Part shown: positions 26,766 to 35,825 of the stretch, piece by piece | How the letters are laid out: each line of letters starts with the position of its first letter | Position numbering within the stretch: the stretch's first letter is position 1 | From: CAWDJT01 sp963828705 | GTDB lineage: Bacteria > Desulfobacterota > Syntrophobacteria > Syntrophobacterales > Syntrophobacteraceae | Direction: 5' to 3' | Assembly: GCA_963828705.1 (NCBI GenBank) | Contig: CAWHGA010000049.1 | Span: forward strand, 62,001 to 126,000 | Length of the DNA: 64,000 nt | Made by a program: the position numbers and the translations under genes | Notes under the pieces: generated by a model | Databases searched by the model: none | Seen by the model: the letters and a program-made list of their open reading frames with translations, nothing else | Told to the model about the DNA's origin: nothing

Positions 26766-27458
26766 TCACGGGAACACTCTTTGATCGGCCGAACGAGTCC
26801 GAGTATGCCTCACGGCTTCCAGGAACTTCTGTACTTTTCGCAGGTCTTTTTTGCCGGGTTGAGCTTCCACGCCGGAACTGACATCCACCGCTGCGGGGCT
26901 GGCAGACCGGATGGCATCGCCAACATTCTCGGGTGAGAGCCCTCCTGCCAGAACCACCGGATACCGCTGACCCAAATCTGCGGCCATGGCCCAGTTCCAT
27001 GTTTTGCCGTTACCACCGGGCAGCCGCTCACCGACACACTCGGTCAAAAACGCCTGGGCAAAAGGATAGCTGTCGGCTTCAGCAAAGGAAGGTCGGCCGT
27101 TGGCAAACAGGGCCTTGATGACCAGCACCCCGTGCTGGTGAAGCTCCCGCACCAGTTCCGGGGTTTCCTGGCCGTGGAGCTGTATCGCGCGCAGGCCGCA
27201 AACCTCAACCCGGCGCAACATGGCGGAGGCTTCTTGGTTGACGAACACCCCCACCGACCACACGGAACCGGGCAAAGCCCGGCAGATGGCTTGCGCCTGG
27301 GAGTCATCAACAAATCGCGGACTCGGCGGGTAAAACACCAGGCCGATGGCATCGGCACCCAGCTCCGCGCAGGCAAGTGCCTCCTCGACCGTGGTTAAGC
27401 CGCATATCTTCACCTGCGGCGGAAATCCGGAAGCATTTGAGTCAATTTGTTCTGGCAT
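26766..27458 (-). CDS. trpF: Phosphoribosylanthranilate isomerase
   Basis: A TIM-barrel isomerase converting N-(5-phosphoribosyl)anthranilate to CdRP in tryptophan synthesis. VKICGLTTVEEALACAELG holds the catalytic Cys, FVNQEA and IQLHGQE are family motifs, and VVLAGGLSPENV is the phosphate-binding end. The C-terminus runs about 13 residues past the usual end (RTRSADQRVFP), possibly a small frameshift effect. It is the last gene of the aroF-trpEGDCF run; trpB and trpA do not follow. Confidence 0.9.
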   Translation of the reverse strand: MPEQIDSNASGFPPQVKICGLTTVEEALACAELGADAIGLVFYPPSPRFVDDSQAQAICRALPGSVWSVGVFVNQEASAMLRRVEVCGLRAIQLHGQETPELVRELHQHGVLVIKALFANGRPSFAEADSYPFAQAFLTECVGERLPGGNGKTWNWAMAADLGQRYPVVLAGGLSPENVGDAIRSASPAAVDVSSGVEAQPGKKDLRKVQKFLEAVRHTRTRSADQRVFP

Positions 27459-27491
27459 AGATCACCCCATGGCTGTTGAATCCTTTCCCCG

Positions 27492-28319
27492 TCAAGCACC
27501 ATCGTTGGACAAACCCTGCAGGCTCTGGAGGAACCCTGCGGGGCTTTCGGCCCGCACCAGGCTTTCGCCGATGAGGAAATTCCAGATGCCGGCCGCTTGC
27601 AGCCGTTGGATGTCCGCTCGGGAGCGGATGCCGCTTTCGGCCACCATCACCTGCCCGGGTTCCAGGCAACGCGCCAACCGTTCCGAGGTCGCCAGATCGG
27701 TCTGAAAAGTGCGCAGGTCGCGGTTGTTGACTCCAATCAGCCGGGCTCCTGCGCCGGTGGCCGTTTCCAGTTCGGCCTGGTCGTGGACTTCCACCAGAGC
27801 GCCCAGCTGGAGTTCCCGGCACAGTTCCAGGCAGGTGCGCAGGAAATCCGGCGACAACGCTCGCACAATCAGGAGCACGGCATCGGCGCCGAGGACCATG
27901 GCTTCATGGATCTGGTAGGTGGAGATGATGAAATCCTTGCGCAGCAGCGGCAATTCAGTGAAACCCCGAACGTGACCGAGGTCCTGGGGGCTGCCCTGGA
28001 AATGCCGATCGGTCAGCACCGAGATGGCGGCCGCTCCACCTCGGGTGTAGGCCCGGGCATACTGCTCCAGGTTGAGGTCGGTGCGGATCGCGCCCTTGGA
28101 CGGCGAGGCGCGCTTGATCTCGGCGATGATATTGACCCCTCCAGGTCCTCTTTGCGCCAGGCGTTCTTCAAACGGCCGCCGCGCCGGTTGTTTGAGCGCC
28201 TGTTCACGGACCTCATCTTCCGGCCACCGTTCCCGGCACACCCGGATTTCTTCAGCCTTGGCCGTCAGGATTCGTTCCAGGAAATCGGCAGGGTTTTGCG
28301 GTGTTTTCACAACATCCAT
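27492..28319 (-). CDS. trpC: Indole-3-glycerol phosphate synthase
   Basis: Closes the indole ring from CdRP. Motifs: EIKRASPSKGAIR (catalytic Lys region), VLTDRHFQGS, LRKDFIISTYQIHEA and LIGESLVRA. 275 aa from MDVVKTPQNPADF, the usual length; the longer upstream frame is inside trpD and is not used. Only 13 bases separate it from the trpD stop, so the genes are co-transcribed. Confidence 0.93.
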   Translation of the reverse strand: MDVVKTPQNPADFLERILTAKAEEIRVCRERWPEDEVREQALKQPARRPFEERLAQRGPGGVNIIAEIKRASPSKGAIRTDLNLEQYARAYTRGGAAAISVLTDRHFQGSPQDLGHVRGFTELPLLRKDFIISTYQIHEAMVLGADAVLLIVRALSPDFLRTCLELCRELQLGALVEVHDQAELETATGAGARLIGVNNRDLRTFQTDLATSERLARCLEPGQVMVAESGIRSRADIQRLQAAGIWNFLIGESLVRAESPAGFLQSLQGLSNDGA

Positions 28320-28332
28320 GGGAGGCTTCTCC

Positions 28333-29349
28333 TCAACCGTTTTCCTGAGTGAAGCGAATGAGGGCATCCAGCTTGGCAGCAGCGGCACCGGTATCGATGG
28401 ATGTGGCGGCTTGCTGAATGCCGTCGGCAAAGTCCGAGGCCACTCCGGCCGCCACCAGGGCGGCACCGGCATTGACCAGCACGACATCGCGCCCTGGCCC
28501 CGTGGCTCCTGCCAGGATATTCCGGGTGATGGCCGCGTTCTCGGTCGGGTCGCCACCGGCAAGATCCTCCGGCTTGGCGGTCCGGCCCAGCAGCTGTTCG
28601 GGGGTTATGTCGTAGGTGCGAATCATGTTGTCCTTGAGTTCGGCCACGCGGGTGGGCGCACACACCGAGATTTCATCGAGACCATCATGGCCGTGGACCA
28701 CAAAGGCCCGCCGCGCACCCAATAATCGCAAGGCCTGGGCGAACATCTCGGTCAGCTGCGGCGCGTAGACTCCCAGCAGCTGGCAATTGGCGCCAGCCGG
28801 GTTGGTCAGCGGCCCCAGCATGTTGAAGATGGACCGAATCCCCACTTCCTTGCGCGGTTTGGCCGCATAGCGCATCGCCCCATGGAAGAGGGGCGCGAAC
28901 ATAAATCCAATCCCCAGGGTGTGGACCGCTTCCTCGACCAGTTCGGGCTGCACCTCCAGGCGCACGCCGAGGGCCTCCAGCACGTCGGCGCTGCCGCATC
29001 GGCTCGAAATGGAACGGTTGCCATGCTTGGCCACGGTCACCCCGCAGCCCGCCACCACGAACGCTGCGGTGGTGGAGATGTTAAAGGTGTGGGCGCCGTC
29101 ACCGCCGGTGCCGCAAGTGTCCACCACGGTGCTGGCGCCGGCGTGGATGCGGGTGGCTTTGCGGCGCATGGCACGAGCCGCCCCCGCCAGTTCTTCGAAG
29201 GTTTCCCCCTTGGTGGCCAGGGCCGCCATGAAGGCCCCAATCTGGGCTTCGCTGGCTTCCCCGGACATGATTTCGGTCATCGCCTGGTTCATCGTTTCTT
29301 CGCTCAAGTCCTGCCGCTGTACGATCTGTTTGATGGCATCGGATATCAT
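28333..29349 (-). CDS. trpD: Anthranilate phosphoribosyltransferase
   Basis: Transfers phosphoribose from PRPP to anthranilate. DTCGTGGDGAHTFNIST is the PRPP-binding loop and VAKHGNRSISSRCGSADVL the anthranilate-binding signature; 338 aa is the normal length. AGGGGAAC precedes the ATG. The stop is followed directly by trpC. A 159-base gap containing a dispersed repeat separates it from trpG upstream. Confidence 0.93.
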   Translation of the reverse strand: MISDAIKQIVQRQDLSEETMNQAMTEIMSGEASEAQIGAFMAALATKGETFEELAGAARAMRRKATRIHAGASTVVDTCGTGGDGAHTFNISTTAAFVVAGCGVTVAKHGNRSISSRCGSADVLEALGVRLEVQPELVEEAVHTLGIGFMFAPLFHGAMRYAAKPRKEVGIRSIFNMLGPLTNPAGANCQLLGVYAPQLTEMFAQALRLLGARRAFVVHGHDGLDEISVCAPTRVAELKDNMIRTYDITPEQLLGRTAKPEDLAGGDPTENAAITRNILAGATGPGRDVVLVNAGAALVAAGVASDFADGIQQAATSIDTGAAAAKLDALIRFTQENG

Positions 29350-29456
29350 GTGTGTTCCCCTAGGTCGTATTAGTGCTTAGTTGCGATGATACCTGCCCTG
29401 TTGCCGGTGTCCTGGTCGCCATTCCGGTGGATGCCCATAGGCGCCAACGTAAGGAT

Positions 29457-29490
29457 CTTCTCACCACGAAGGACACGAAGGGCACGAAGT
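29457..29490. repeat. Short dispersed repeat (minus orientation)
   Basis: CTTCTCACCACGAAGGACAC is the reverse complement type of the CTCTGTG...GTGGTGAA repeats seen near 17010, 20810 and 42100. It lies between trpG and trpD without breaking a gene. Confidence 0.35.
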
Positions 29491-29508
29491 GGTACTTCGA
29501 TTCACTCA

Positions 29509-30084
29509 TCAACCATTCTCGGTCGTCCGGAGGAAATTGCGCAGCATCCGTTTGCCAACCGGAGTCATCACCGATTCGGGGTGAAACTGAATGCCTTCGG
29601 TGGGGTGTTCGCGATGGCGAATCCCCATGATTTCGCTGTCTTCCGCTTCGGCGGTGATCTCCAGGCAGGCGGGCAGATGTTCCCGGGACACCGCCAGGGA
29701 GTGGTAGCGCATCGCCTGGAATGGGCTGGGAATGCCCTGAAAGATCGACTTGCCATCGGCTGTCACGGTGGACACCTTGCCGTGCATCAGCCGTTTGGCC
29801 TTGATCACCTCCCCGCCGAAAGCCACGGCGATGGCCTGATGGCCCAGGCACACCCCCAGGATCGGGAGCCTGCCGCTGAAGGTCCGAATGGCTTCCACCG
29901 AAATGCCCGCGCCTTCGGGGCGGCACGGGCCGGGTGAAACGACTATGCCGGCCGGTTTCCAGATAGCCAGTTGCTCGATGGTCACGGCATCGTTGCGCAC
30001 CACCTTCACATCCGCACCGAGCATCAGCAGGTACTGCACCAGGTTATAGGTAAAAGAATCATAGTTGTCGATCATCACGATCAT
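29509..30084 (-). CDS. trpG: Anthranilate synthase glutamine amidotransferase subunit
   Basis: Class I amidotransferase supplying ammonia to TrpE. MIVMIDNYDSFTYNLVQYL is the typical start, GVCLGHQAIAVAFGG holds the nucleophile Cys, and QFHPESV the His/Glu pair. 191 aa. An AAGGAG site precedes the ATG at 30084, which rules out the longer upstream frame that runs into trpE. It follows trpE by 14 bases. Confidence 0.93.
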   Translation of the reverse strand: MIVMIDNYDSFTYNLVQYLLMLGADVKVVRNDAVTIEQLAIWKPAGIVVSPGPCRPEGAGISVEAIRTFSGRLPILGVCLGHQAIAVAFGGEVIKAKRLMHGKVSTVTADGKSIFQGIPSPFQAMRYHSLAVSREHLPACLEITAEAEDSEIMGIRHREHPTEGIQFHPESVMTPVGKRMLRNFLRTTENG

Positions 30085-30098
30085 GGTCGTCTCCTTGA

Positions 30099-31616
30099 CT
30101 ATGCCTGACGGTCGCTCAGGACCAGGAACGGGCCGGTCAAACGGTTGGAACTGATCAGCTGAAGCGCCCGCTGCATGGCCATGGCTTTGTTTTCGGTTTC
30201 CACCCGTTCCCGTTCGGGATCGGAATCGGCGACAATGCCTGCCCCGGCCTGGACCCGCAGTTCCCCATGGTGGATGGATGCGGTGCGGATGGTTATGGCC
30301 AGATCCATGTTGCCGGAAAAGGACACGTAACCGATGGCGCCGCCATAGGGACCGCGCGGCTCCCGTTCCAGTTCGGCGATGATTTCCATGGCCCGCACCT
30401 TGGGGGCTCCCGACAGGGTGCCGGCCGGGAAGGTGGCGCGGATGAGGTCCCAGGCGTCGTGGTCGGCACGCAGATCGCAAACGATGTTGGAAACCAGGTG
30501 CATCACGTGGGAGTAGCGTTCCACCACCATCAGGTCGGTCACCTGCACCGTGCCGATTTCGGCCACCCGCCCCAGGTCGTTTCGTCCCAGGTCCACCAGC
30601 ATCAGGTGTTCCGCCCGTTCCTTGGGGTCCTGGAGGAGTTCATCAGCCAGGCTGCGGTCTTCCTGTTCGTTGCCACCGCGGGGGCGCGTGCCGGCGATGG
30701 GACGCAACGTGGCCGTGCGGTTTTCCAGACGCACCATGGTTTCGGGCGAAGATCCCACCAGCACCTGATCGTTGAGGCGCAGGAAATACAGGTAGGGAGA
30801 CGGGTTGATGTAGCGCTGCGCCCGGTAGAGCAGCCATGGGTCGGGCGGCTGGGAGCAGACGAAGGGCTGAGAGATCACCGTTTGGATGACATCGCCTTCC
30901 TCGATGTAGTGGCGGATGCGCCGCACCTGCTCACGGAACTGCTCCGGCTCCAGTAAAGGCTTCAGTTCATGGGGCTGGGCCGCAACCGGGGTGGCATCGG
31001 TGAGCGGCCGGGTCAGAGCGGCCAGCATGCCTTCGAGCCGCTCGACGGCTTCGGCATGGCTCCGGTCGAGATCGGTCGACCCATCCAGGAAGGCATGGGC
31101 CACCAGAGTCATGGTGTGACGGACATTGTCGAAGATAATCAGATTGTCGGTCACCATGAAGCTGGCCAGAGGCTGATCTTCCGGCCACTCATGCGGGATG
31201 GATTCGATGAAGGCAACCATTTCATAGGTCAGATAGCCCACCGCCCCGCCCCAAAAGCGCGGCAATTCCCGCAGTGCGACCGGCCGGTAGCGCGCCATAA
31301 GGCCGCGCAACACCGCAAAGGGATCGCCGTCATGGGCAAGACTTCGCCGCTCACCCAATTCGCTGACTTCCACGGTGTCGCGGTAGACATCGATGGAACA
31401 ACGGGCCGAAGTCCCCAGAAAACTGTAACGCGCCCAGCGTTCCCCACCTTCGACGCTTTCCAGGAGAAAAGCCGGTCCGCGGCTGTGATTGATCTTGGCC
31501 AGGGCCGTGACCGGGGTTTCGGTGTCGGCCAGGAGTTCCACCCAAACCGGGACTACATTGCCAGTCTGGGCCAAGTCACGAAATGCGCTGATGTCTGGAT
31601 GAGCCTGTAATGGCAT
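30099..31616 (-). CDS. trpE: Anthranilate synthase component I
   Basis: Makes anthranilate from chorismate with TrpG. The chorismate-binding half shows EEGDVIQTVISQPF, GSSPETMVRLE, RPIAGTRPRGG, DLGRNDLGRV and TFPAGTLSGAPKV; the N-terminal part has FLLESVEGGERWARYSFLG, near the feedback Trp-binding LLES motif. 505 aa from MPLQAHPDISAF; this ATG has GGGAGG upstream while the earlier one does not. It lies 184 bases downstream of aroF. Confidence 0.93.
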   Translation of the reverse strand: MPLQAHPDISAFRDLAQTGNVVPVWVELLADTETPVTALAKINHSRGPAFLLESVEGGERWARYSFLGTSARCSIDVYRDTVEVSELGERRSLAHDGDPFAVLRGLMARYRPVALRELPRFWGGAVGYLTYEMVAFIESIPHEWPEDQPLASFMVTDNLIIFDNVRHTMTLVAHAFLDGSTDLDRSHAEAVERLEGMLAALTRPLTDATPVAAQPHELKPLLEPEQFREQVRRIRHYIEEGDVIQTVISQPFVCSQPPDPWLLYRAQRYINPSPYLYFLRLNDQVLVGSSPETMVRLENRTATLRPIAGTRPRGGNEQEDRSLADELLQDPKERAEHLMLVDLGRNDLGRVAEIGTVQVTDLMVVERYSHVMHLVSNIVCDLRADHDAWDLIRATFPAGTLSGAPKVRAMEIIAELEREPRGPYGGAIGYVSFSGNMDLAITIRTASIHHGELRVQAGAGIVADSDPERERVETENKAMAMQRALQLISSNRLTGPFLVLSDRQA

Positions 31617-31800
31617 TGACGGGACCTCCCCTTTTCTAGACGCTGGTGCAACACGGTGCAAACGAGCCACCAGGGTTCAAGGATGCCGGATAGGACAAGC
31701 TTGGCGCTCCAGAGGCACTGGCTCTCATATCCACAATCCGGTATCAAGCATCCAGCATCATCCCCAAACGGTTCTGCATCTATGTCATGCAGCGTCAGGG

Positions 31801-32817
31801 TCAGTGAGACTGCTCGGAAAATACCTGGAAAATCGGCCGGATCTGTTCACACAACAGGGCAAACTGCTGCGGATAAAGCGACTGGGCCCCATCGCTCAGG
31901 GCCTGATCCGGTGCATGATGGACCTCCACCATCAGACCGTGGCACCCCACCGCCACCGCCGCCCTACTAAGAGGAATCACCTGGTCACGGCGCCCGGCCG
32001 CATGGCTGGGATCCACAATGATGGGCAGATGGCTTTCCTTCTGGATCACCAGGACCGCAGAAAGATCCAGGGTGTTGCGGCTGTGATGAGCGAAGGTGCG
32101 CACCCCACGCTCGCACAGGATGACCTGCGTGTTGCCGCCCTCCATGATGTATTCGGCAGCCATCAGCAATTCTTCGATGGTGGCGGACATCCCGCGTTTG
32201 AGCAGCACCGGTTTGGTGGATCGGCCGGCACGCCGCAGCAGGCTGAAGTTCTGCATGTTCCGCGCACCGATCTGGACCACGTCGGCATACTCCTCCACCA
32301 GGTCATACACCTCGTGATCCATGGCTTCGGTAACCACCGGCAGACCGGTTTCTTCGCGGACCTTCGCCAGGATTTTGAGCCCTTCCTCACCCAGCCCCTG
32401 AAAGGCATAGGGCGAAGTCCTGGGCTTGAAGGCCCCACCGCGAAACAGCTGGGCCCCGTGACCCTTGACGGCGTGAGCGATGGTCAGCGCCTGCTGCTCA
32501 CTTTCGATGGCACATGGCCCGGCAATGATCGCCAGATGGCCGTTGCCGATGTCCACATCACCAACCCGAATGACCGTGTCATGGGGCTGGACCTCACGGC
32601 TCACCAGTTTGTAGGGCCGGGTGACCGGGATGACGTCCTTGACTCCCGGAAGCAGCAGAAATCGGTCGGTATCAACGACCCCCTGATTGTACAGGACCCC
32701 AATGGCCACCCGTTCGCCTCCCGGCATGGGACGCGCCACAAAACCCGCTTCTTCAATCGCGGCAACCACGGCATCGACTTGTTCCGGCGTTGCCTTCTTG
32801 TCCATAACCACCAACAT
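31801..32817 (-). CDS. aroF: 3-deoxy-7-phosphoheptulonate (DAHP) synthase, AroA-beta type
   Basis: First step of aromatic synthesis (PEP plus erythrose 4-phosphate). The N-terminal 70 residues form an ACT-like ferredoxin-fold regulatory domain (VVMDKKATPEQVDAVV); the catalytic part has IIAGPCAIES, GAFKPRTSPYAFQG, KRGMSATIEE, LCERGVRTF and VDPSHAAGRRD. 338 aa from MLVVMDKK, with GGAGAA before this ATG. Placement in front of trpE suggests that the pathway's entry step is co-regulated with tryptophan synthesis through the leader hairpins upstream. Confidence 0.93.
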   Translation of the reverse strand: MLVVMDKKATPEQVDAVVAAIEEAGFVARPMPGGERVAIGVLYNQGVVDTDRFLLLPGVKDVIPVTRPYKLVSREVQPHDTVIRVGDVDIGNGHLAIIAGPCAIESEQQALTIAHAVKGHGAQLFRGGAFKPRTSPYAFQGLGEEGLKILAKVREETGLPVVTEAMDHEVYDLVEEYADVVQIGARNMQNFSLLRRAGRSTKPVLLKRGMSATIEELLMAAEYIMEGGNTQVILCERGVRTFAHHSRNTLDLSAVLVIQKESHLPIIVDPSHAAGRRDQVIPLSRAAVAVGCHGLMVEVHHAPDQALSDGAQSLYPQQFALLCEQIRPIFQVFSEQSH

Positions 32818-32950
32818 GACTGTTTCTCCTTCAGATTTCTCGGTTAACCCCCATGCCCTGGCGGGCACAACGAAGCATGAAAATCGTCAACCCAGCGCAG
32901 GTTGGAATCCAGAAAGATAGCCTGGATGCCCATCCCTGCCCCGCGTCCCC

Positions 32951-32990
32951 AAAAACGCAGGGGCCGTGGAGAACTTCCCCCACGGCCCCT
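32951..32990 (-). terminator. Second leader hairpin upstream of aroF
   Basis: On the minus strand AGGGGCCGTGG (32980-32990) pairs perfectly with CCACGGCCCCT (32959-32969), followed by a TTTTT tract at 32951-32955. It lies 134 bases before the aroF ATG, so it is probably an attenuator. Confidence 0.7.
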
Positions 32991-33034
32991 TAAAAACACA
33001 AAAGACCGTGGGTCAGGATGTGACCCACGGTCTT
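32991..33034 (-). terminator. First leader hairpin upstream of aroF
   Basis: A perfect 14-bp stem (33002-33015 with 33021-33034, loop of five) followed on the minus strand by TTTGTGTTTTT. No upstream minus-strand gene needs a terminator here, so a conditional terminator in the aroF leader is the natural reading. Its CCCACGG arm could also pair with CCGTGGG of the second hairpin. Confidence 0.7.
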
Positions 33035-33248
33035 GCGATTCTTGCCTATGCTAGTGACTTAGTCGCATGAGATCGCGTCGGCACACCCCTCCATCCAGCT
33101 CTTCCGCCACCAGCACCAAAAACCGAATTGTTGAAAATAGGTGTGTCTCATGCTCTCATCCATACAAGGGCTCACAAAATTGTATTAACAACCTAACCGG
33201 AGTGTTTTGGGTTTGTCAAGCGCTTTTCGAGCACGGGGGTGACTCATG

Positions 33249-33276
33249 GTTGACTTCTCCGAGCGAACGAGTCAAC
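33249..33276. promoter_or_regulatory. Possible operator of the toxin-antitoxin pair
   Basis: An inverted repeat GTTGACT (33249-33255) / AGTCAAC (33270-33276) lies 32 bases before the antitoxin start. Phd-type antitoxins bind such palindromes to repress their own operon. Right after it is a direct repeat ATGACC-ATA-ATGACC. Confidence 0.35.
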
Positions 33277-33307
33277 ATGACCATAATGACCTGGAAAGGG
33301 GATGCAC

Positions 33308-33577
33308 ATGAGTGAACAAAGCGTGAATGTGGCGGAGGCTAAAAAGCACCTGTCGGAACTTCTCGGGCGTGTTGCGTTTGGTAAGGAACACATCCTCATA
33401 ACCAAACGGGGAAAGCCCATGGCCAGGCTGGTGCCGGCAGAGGAAGAGCTAAAGCACCTGGCAGAGGCTAAAGGGTGATTGGAGAAAGGGGATGACTTTT
33501 TTGGAACCATGGAACGTATTGTTCAGAGCCGGAGCCGGCATCTGCCGAGGGTCGTGACAAAACCAACAGAGGAATAA
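33308..33577 (+). pseudogene. Phd/YefM-type antitoxin with an in-frame TGA
   Basis: MSEQSVNVAEAKKHLSELLG and ILITKRGKPMARLVP are the Phd/YefM DNA-binding fold. At 33476-33478 the frame has TGA; the same frame then runs on as LEKGDDFFGTMERIVQ to a TAA at 33575-33577 that overlaps the toxin ATG (TAATG). Phd relatives usually have GWLE at this point, so TGA probably replaces a TGG Trp codon. If real, the toxin-binding tail is lost and only 56 residues are made; otherwise it is a base error. Confidence 0.7.
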
Positions 33578-33987
33578 TGGTTCTTCTTGACACAAACATC
33601 CTGAGTGAATTGATCAAGAGGCAACCCAGTCCCCATTTGATGGCCCGATTGGCCTCCGAGCCGGCGCAATCGTTGTTCACATCATGCATATGCGTTATGG
33701 AACTCCGTTTTGGAAGTGCGTTGCGTGAGGATTTTGAGCAGTTCTGGTCTAGAATTTCCGAGGAGATCCTCTCCAGGGTAAACATCCTCCCCCTTAACCT
33801 CGATGAGGTTTTGGTTGCGGGTGATATTCTTGCTTTTTTGCAGAGGACAGGCCAGCCCATCGGTATCGAGGATGTCCTGATTGCAGCCACGGCGCTCAAC
33901 CACCAGTGCACCCTGGTTACTGCCAACACCCGACACTTTACCAAGATCGGACAACTTGCCGTGGAGAATTGGTTGAAGGAAGGGTAA
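33577..33987 (+). CDS. PIN-domain ribonuclease toxin (VapC-like)
   Basis: MVLLDTNILSELIKRQPSP starts with the first catalytic Asp; VMELRFGSAL holds the conserved Glu and GIEDVLIAATAL the next Asp; TANTRHF is the C-terminal motif region. 136 aa, usual for VapC toxins, which cleave tRNA or rRNA. It pairs with a Phd-type antitoxin, a common mix. The start overlaps the antitoxin stop, which implies translational coupling. Confidence 0.85.
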   Translation: MVLLDTNILSELIKRQPSPHLMARLASEPAQSLFTSCICVMELRFGSALREDFEQFWSRISEEILSRVNILPLNLDEVLVAGDILAFLQRTGQPIGIEDVLIAATALNHQCTLVTANTRHFTKIGQLAVENWLKEG

Positions 33988-34314
33988 TGAGCAGGTGTAG
34001 ACCCCTAGGACTGAGCGAGCGGTGAACGGTTACGAAAACAACCGGCATAATGTTACACCTTGGATCACTATAAAGAGGCTGCGCGAATTGCTGTCCGCTT
34101 TGCAGCAATTATGACTGTTACAAACACCTGGACTCCGCGGCTCCTTATAAGCTGCCGATTTCTGGTAAAGTAGTAGATGAAATACTGTGCCTGCCTTTTG
34201 CATGGCGTGCTTGAACATGACACGGTGGAAATAATATGCGAAATGATAAAGGACAAGTTTTCAAATGTTTAAGCGCATGCAATTTGATTTTACGCGGAAA
34301 GGATAAAGTTAAAA
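33988..34314. other. Non-coding transition into the AT-rich segment
   Basis: I see no gene. Base composition shifts from GC-rich to AT-rich at about 34150, and a GGAAAGGATAAAG site lies just before the next ATG at 34315. Confidence 0.4.
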
Positions 34315-35503
34315 ATGTCATCCAATTATCTCGATATGCTTTTCCCGCCAGTTACGGAGGATGTCATGATAATAGACTCCACATATCCGCAGGCAAAACC
34401 ATTTGGTTTCAGAAATTCCGAGATTAACGCTTTGCTAAGCGCGATACCGGGTGCCGTAAGTTACTCCATGTATCACATGAAACCCGGCCCGGCCGCGTGG
34501 TTTCGACACGGCTATGGAATTAATGAAGCTGAGTTTTTGAGAAACAAACAGGAATTTATAAAGTATCACCCTGAAAACGCGCATAAAATCAAATATCTTT
34601 ATCCGGGCGTGAAATACAGGGCCAATCTTGCCTACAGTTTTTTTCTTGCAGAGACATATACAATGCTTCCATTTTTAAATGAAAACCGCATTCCTTTTAT
34701 ATTTGTACTTTTTCCGGGCGGCGCTTTTGGAATTAATAACGCTTCATCTGATAAAATGCTTTCTGAAATATTTAGTTCTGACTTATTTAGAAGCGTGATA
34801 GTTACGCAACAATTAACACAGGAATATCTGATTGAAAAACAGCTTTGCCCGGAAGGAAAAATAGTATATGATCCGGCCGTTTCTATGCAGTTTAGACCTG
34901 AGCAAGTGAAGAATAAGAAATATTATAAGAATGAGAAAAAAAGCTTCGATATATGTTTTGTGGCGGCAAAATACAGCATAAAAGGTGTCGATAAAGGATA
35001 TGATGTCTTCATAGAAACAGCCAGGGAGCTTGCAGGCATGAGAACCGACATAGTCTTTCATGTTGTGGGTGGATTTAGCGCCGTTGATATGGATGTTTCA
35101 GATATTAAGGACAGTATAAGATTTTACGGATACCTTATGCCGGAGCAGCTTTTGGAATTTTACAGCAATATGGATATTTTCCTTTCGCCTAACAGGCCGT
35201 TTAAACTTTATGAAGGAAACTTTGACGGTTTTCCGCTGAGTGCTGGGGCTATGTACTGTGGTGTATGCGGTTTTAATACGGATTTTCTGAAAATGAACAG
35301 AGAATATCTCGAGGATGAGATTGTAATAATCAATACACAACCAAGAGATATAGACGGAAAAAATCATATACTATCTTTCAAACTCCGATAAGCTTTATTA
35401 CATATCTGAAAAAGGAAAAAAACGGTCCCAAAAGCTTTATGATATTGAATGAACTTGTTAGAAATAGAAAGAGGATTTTTGCCGGTATAATGGAAAATAC
35501 TTA
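34315..35503 (+). pseudogene. Family 4 (group 1) glycosyltransferase, decayed at the 3' end
   Basis: The first 358 codons read as a GT4-like enzyme: FDICFVAAKYSIKGVDKGYD, VVGGFS, RFYGYLMPEQLLEFYSNMDI and EGNFDGFPLSAGAM with the usual acidic sugar-nucleotide loop. At a run of A near 35350-35360 the frame breaks; the other frame carries on as KIIYYLSNSDKLYYISEKGK to about 35450, then another frame with NELVRNRKRIFAG ends at 35503. The gene is clearly AT-rich next to its neighbours and was probably acquired by transfer. Two breaks make real decay likely here, though base errors are common in this window. Confidence 0.6.
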
Positions 35504-35513
35504 AACGGATGCT

Positions 35514-35722
35514 GCATATTGAAGTCAGCGAAACCGATAAAAAATACCAGGAAATGATAAGAGCTAATATACTGAAGTTTTTTGAAGATAACGCGGTGAA
35601 GTATGATTTAAGGCGCTATACTGCTGGATGTAGCGCCGCAGGATTATAATCGAGCGGCGCCATATTTTATAAAATCAAAACTAGAGACTCTTGATATAAA
35701 TCCTGATTCAAAAGCGACATAC
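35514..35722 (+). pseudogene. AT-rich remnant, C-terminal fragment of an unknown protein
   Basis: One frame from 35514 reads HIEVSETDKKYQEMIRANIL and FFEDNAVKYDLRRY; a second continues QDYNRAAPYFIKSKLETLDI to a TAG at about 35722. The joined end resembles C-termini of sugar-modifying enzymes, but I cannot name it. Bases 35723-35825 are GC-rich again with no gene I can support. Confidence 0.35.
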
Positions 35723-35825
35723 TAGTACTACAATGAGACATCGGCGTTAAGTCCGGGTACGGCCAGCCTGCCTAGCATCTTGAGACGCCGGCGCCGGAGG
35801 CTTTGATAGGCTGCCCGGTTATGAG

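Noticed and set aside
31553..31747. A minus-strand frame upstream of trpE with adjacent Trp codons (EPWWLV), looking like a trp leader peptide
   Set aside because: It runs into the trpE start in another frame, has no ribosome site and no hairpin follows it; two Trp codons can occur by chance. The real leader structure is before aroF.
33476..33478. The TGA in the antitoxin read as selenocysteine
   Set aside because: Relatives have Trp here, and no SECIS-like stem directly follows; nonsense change or base error is simpler.
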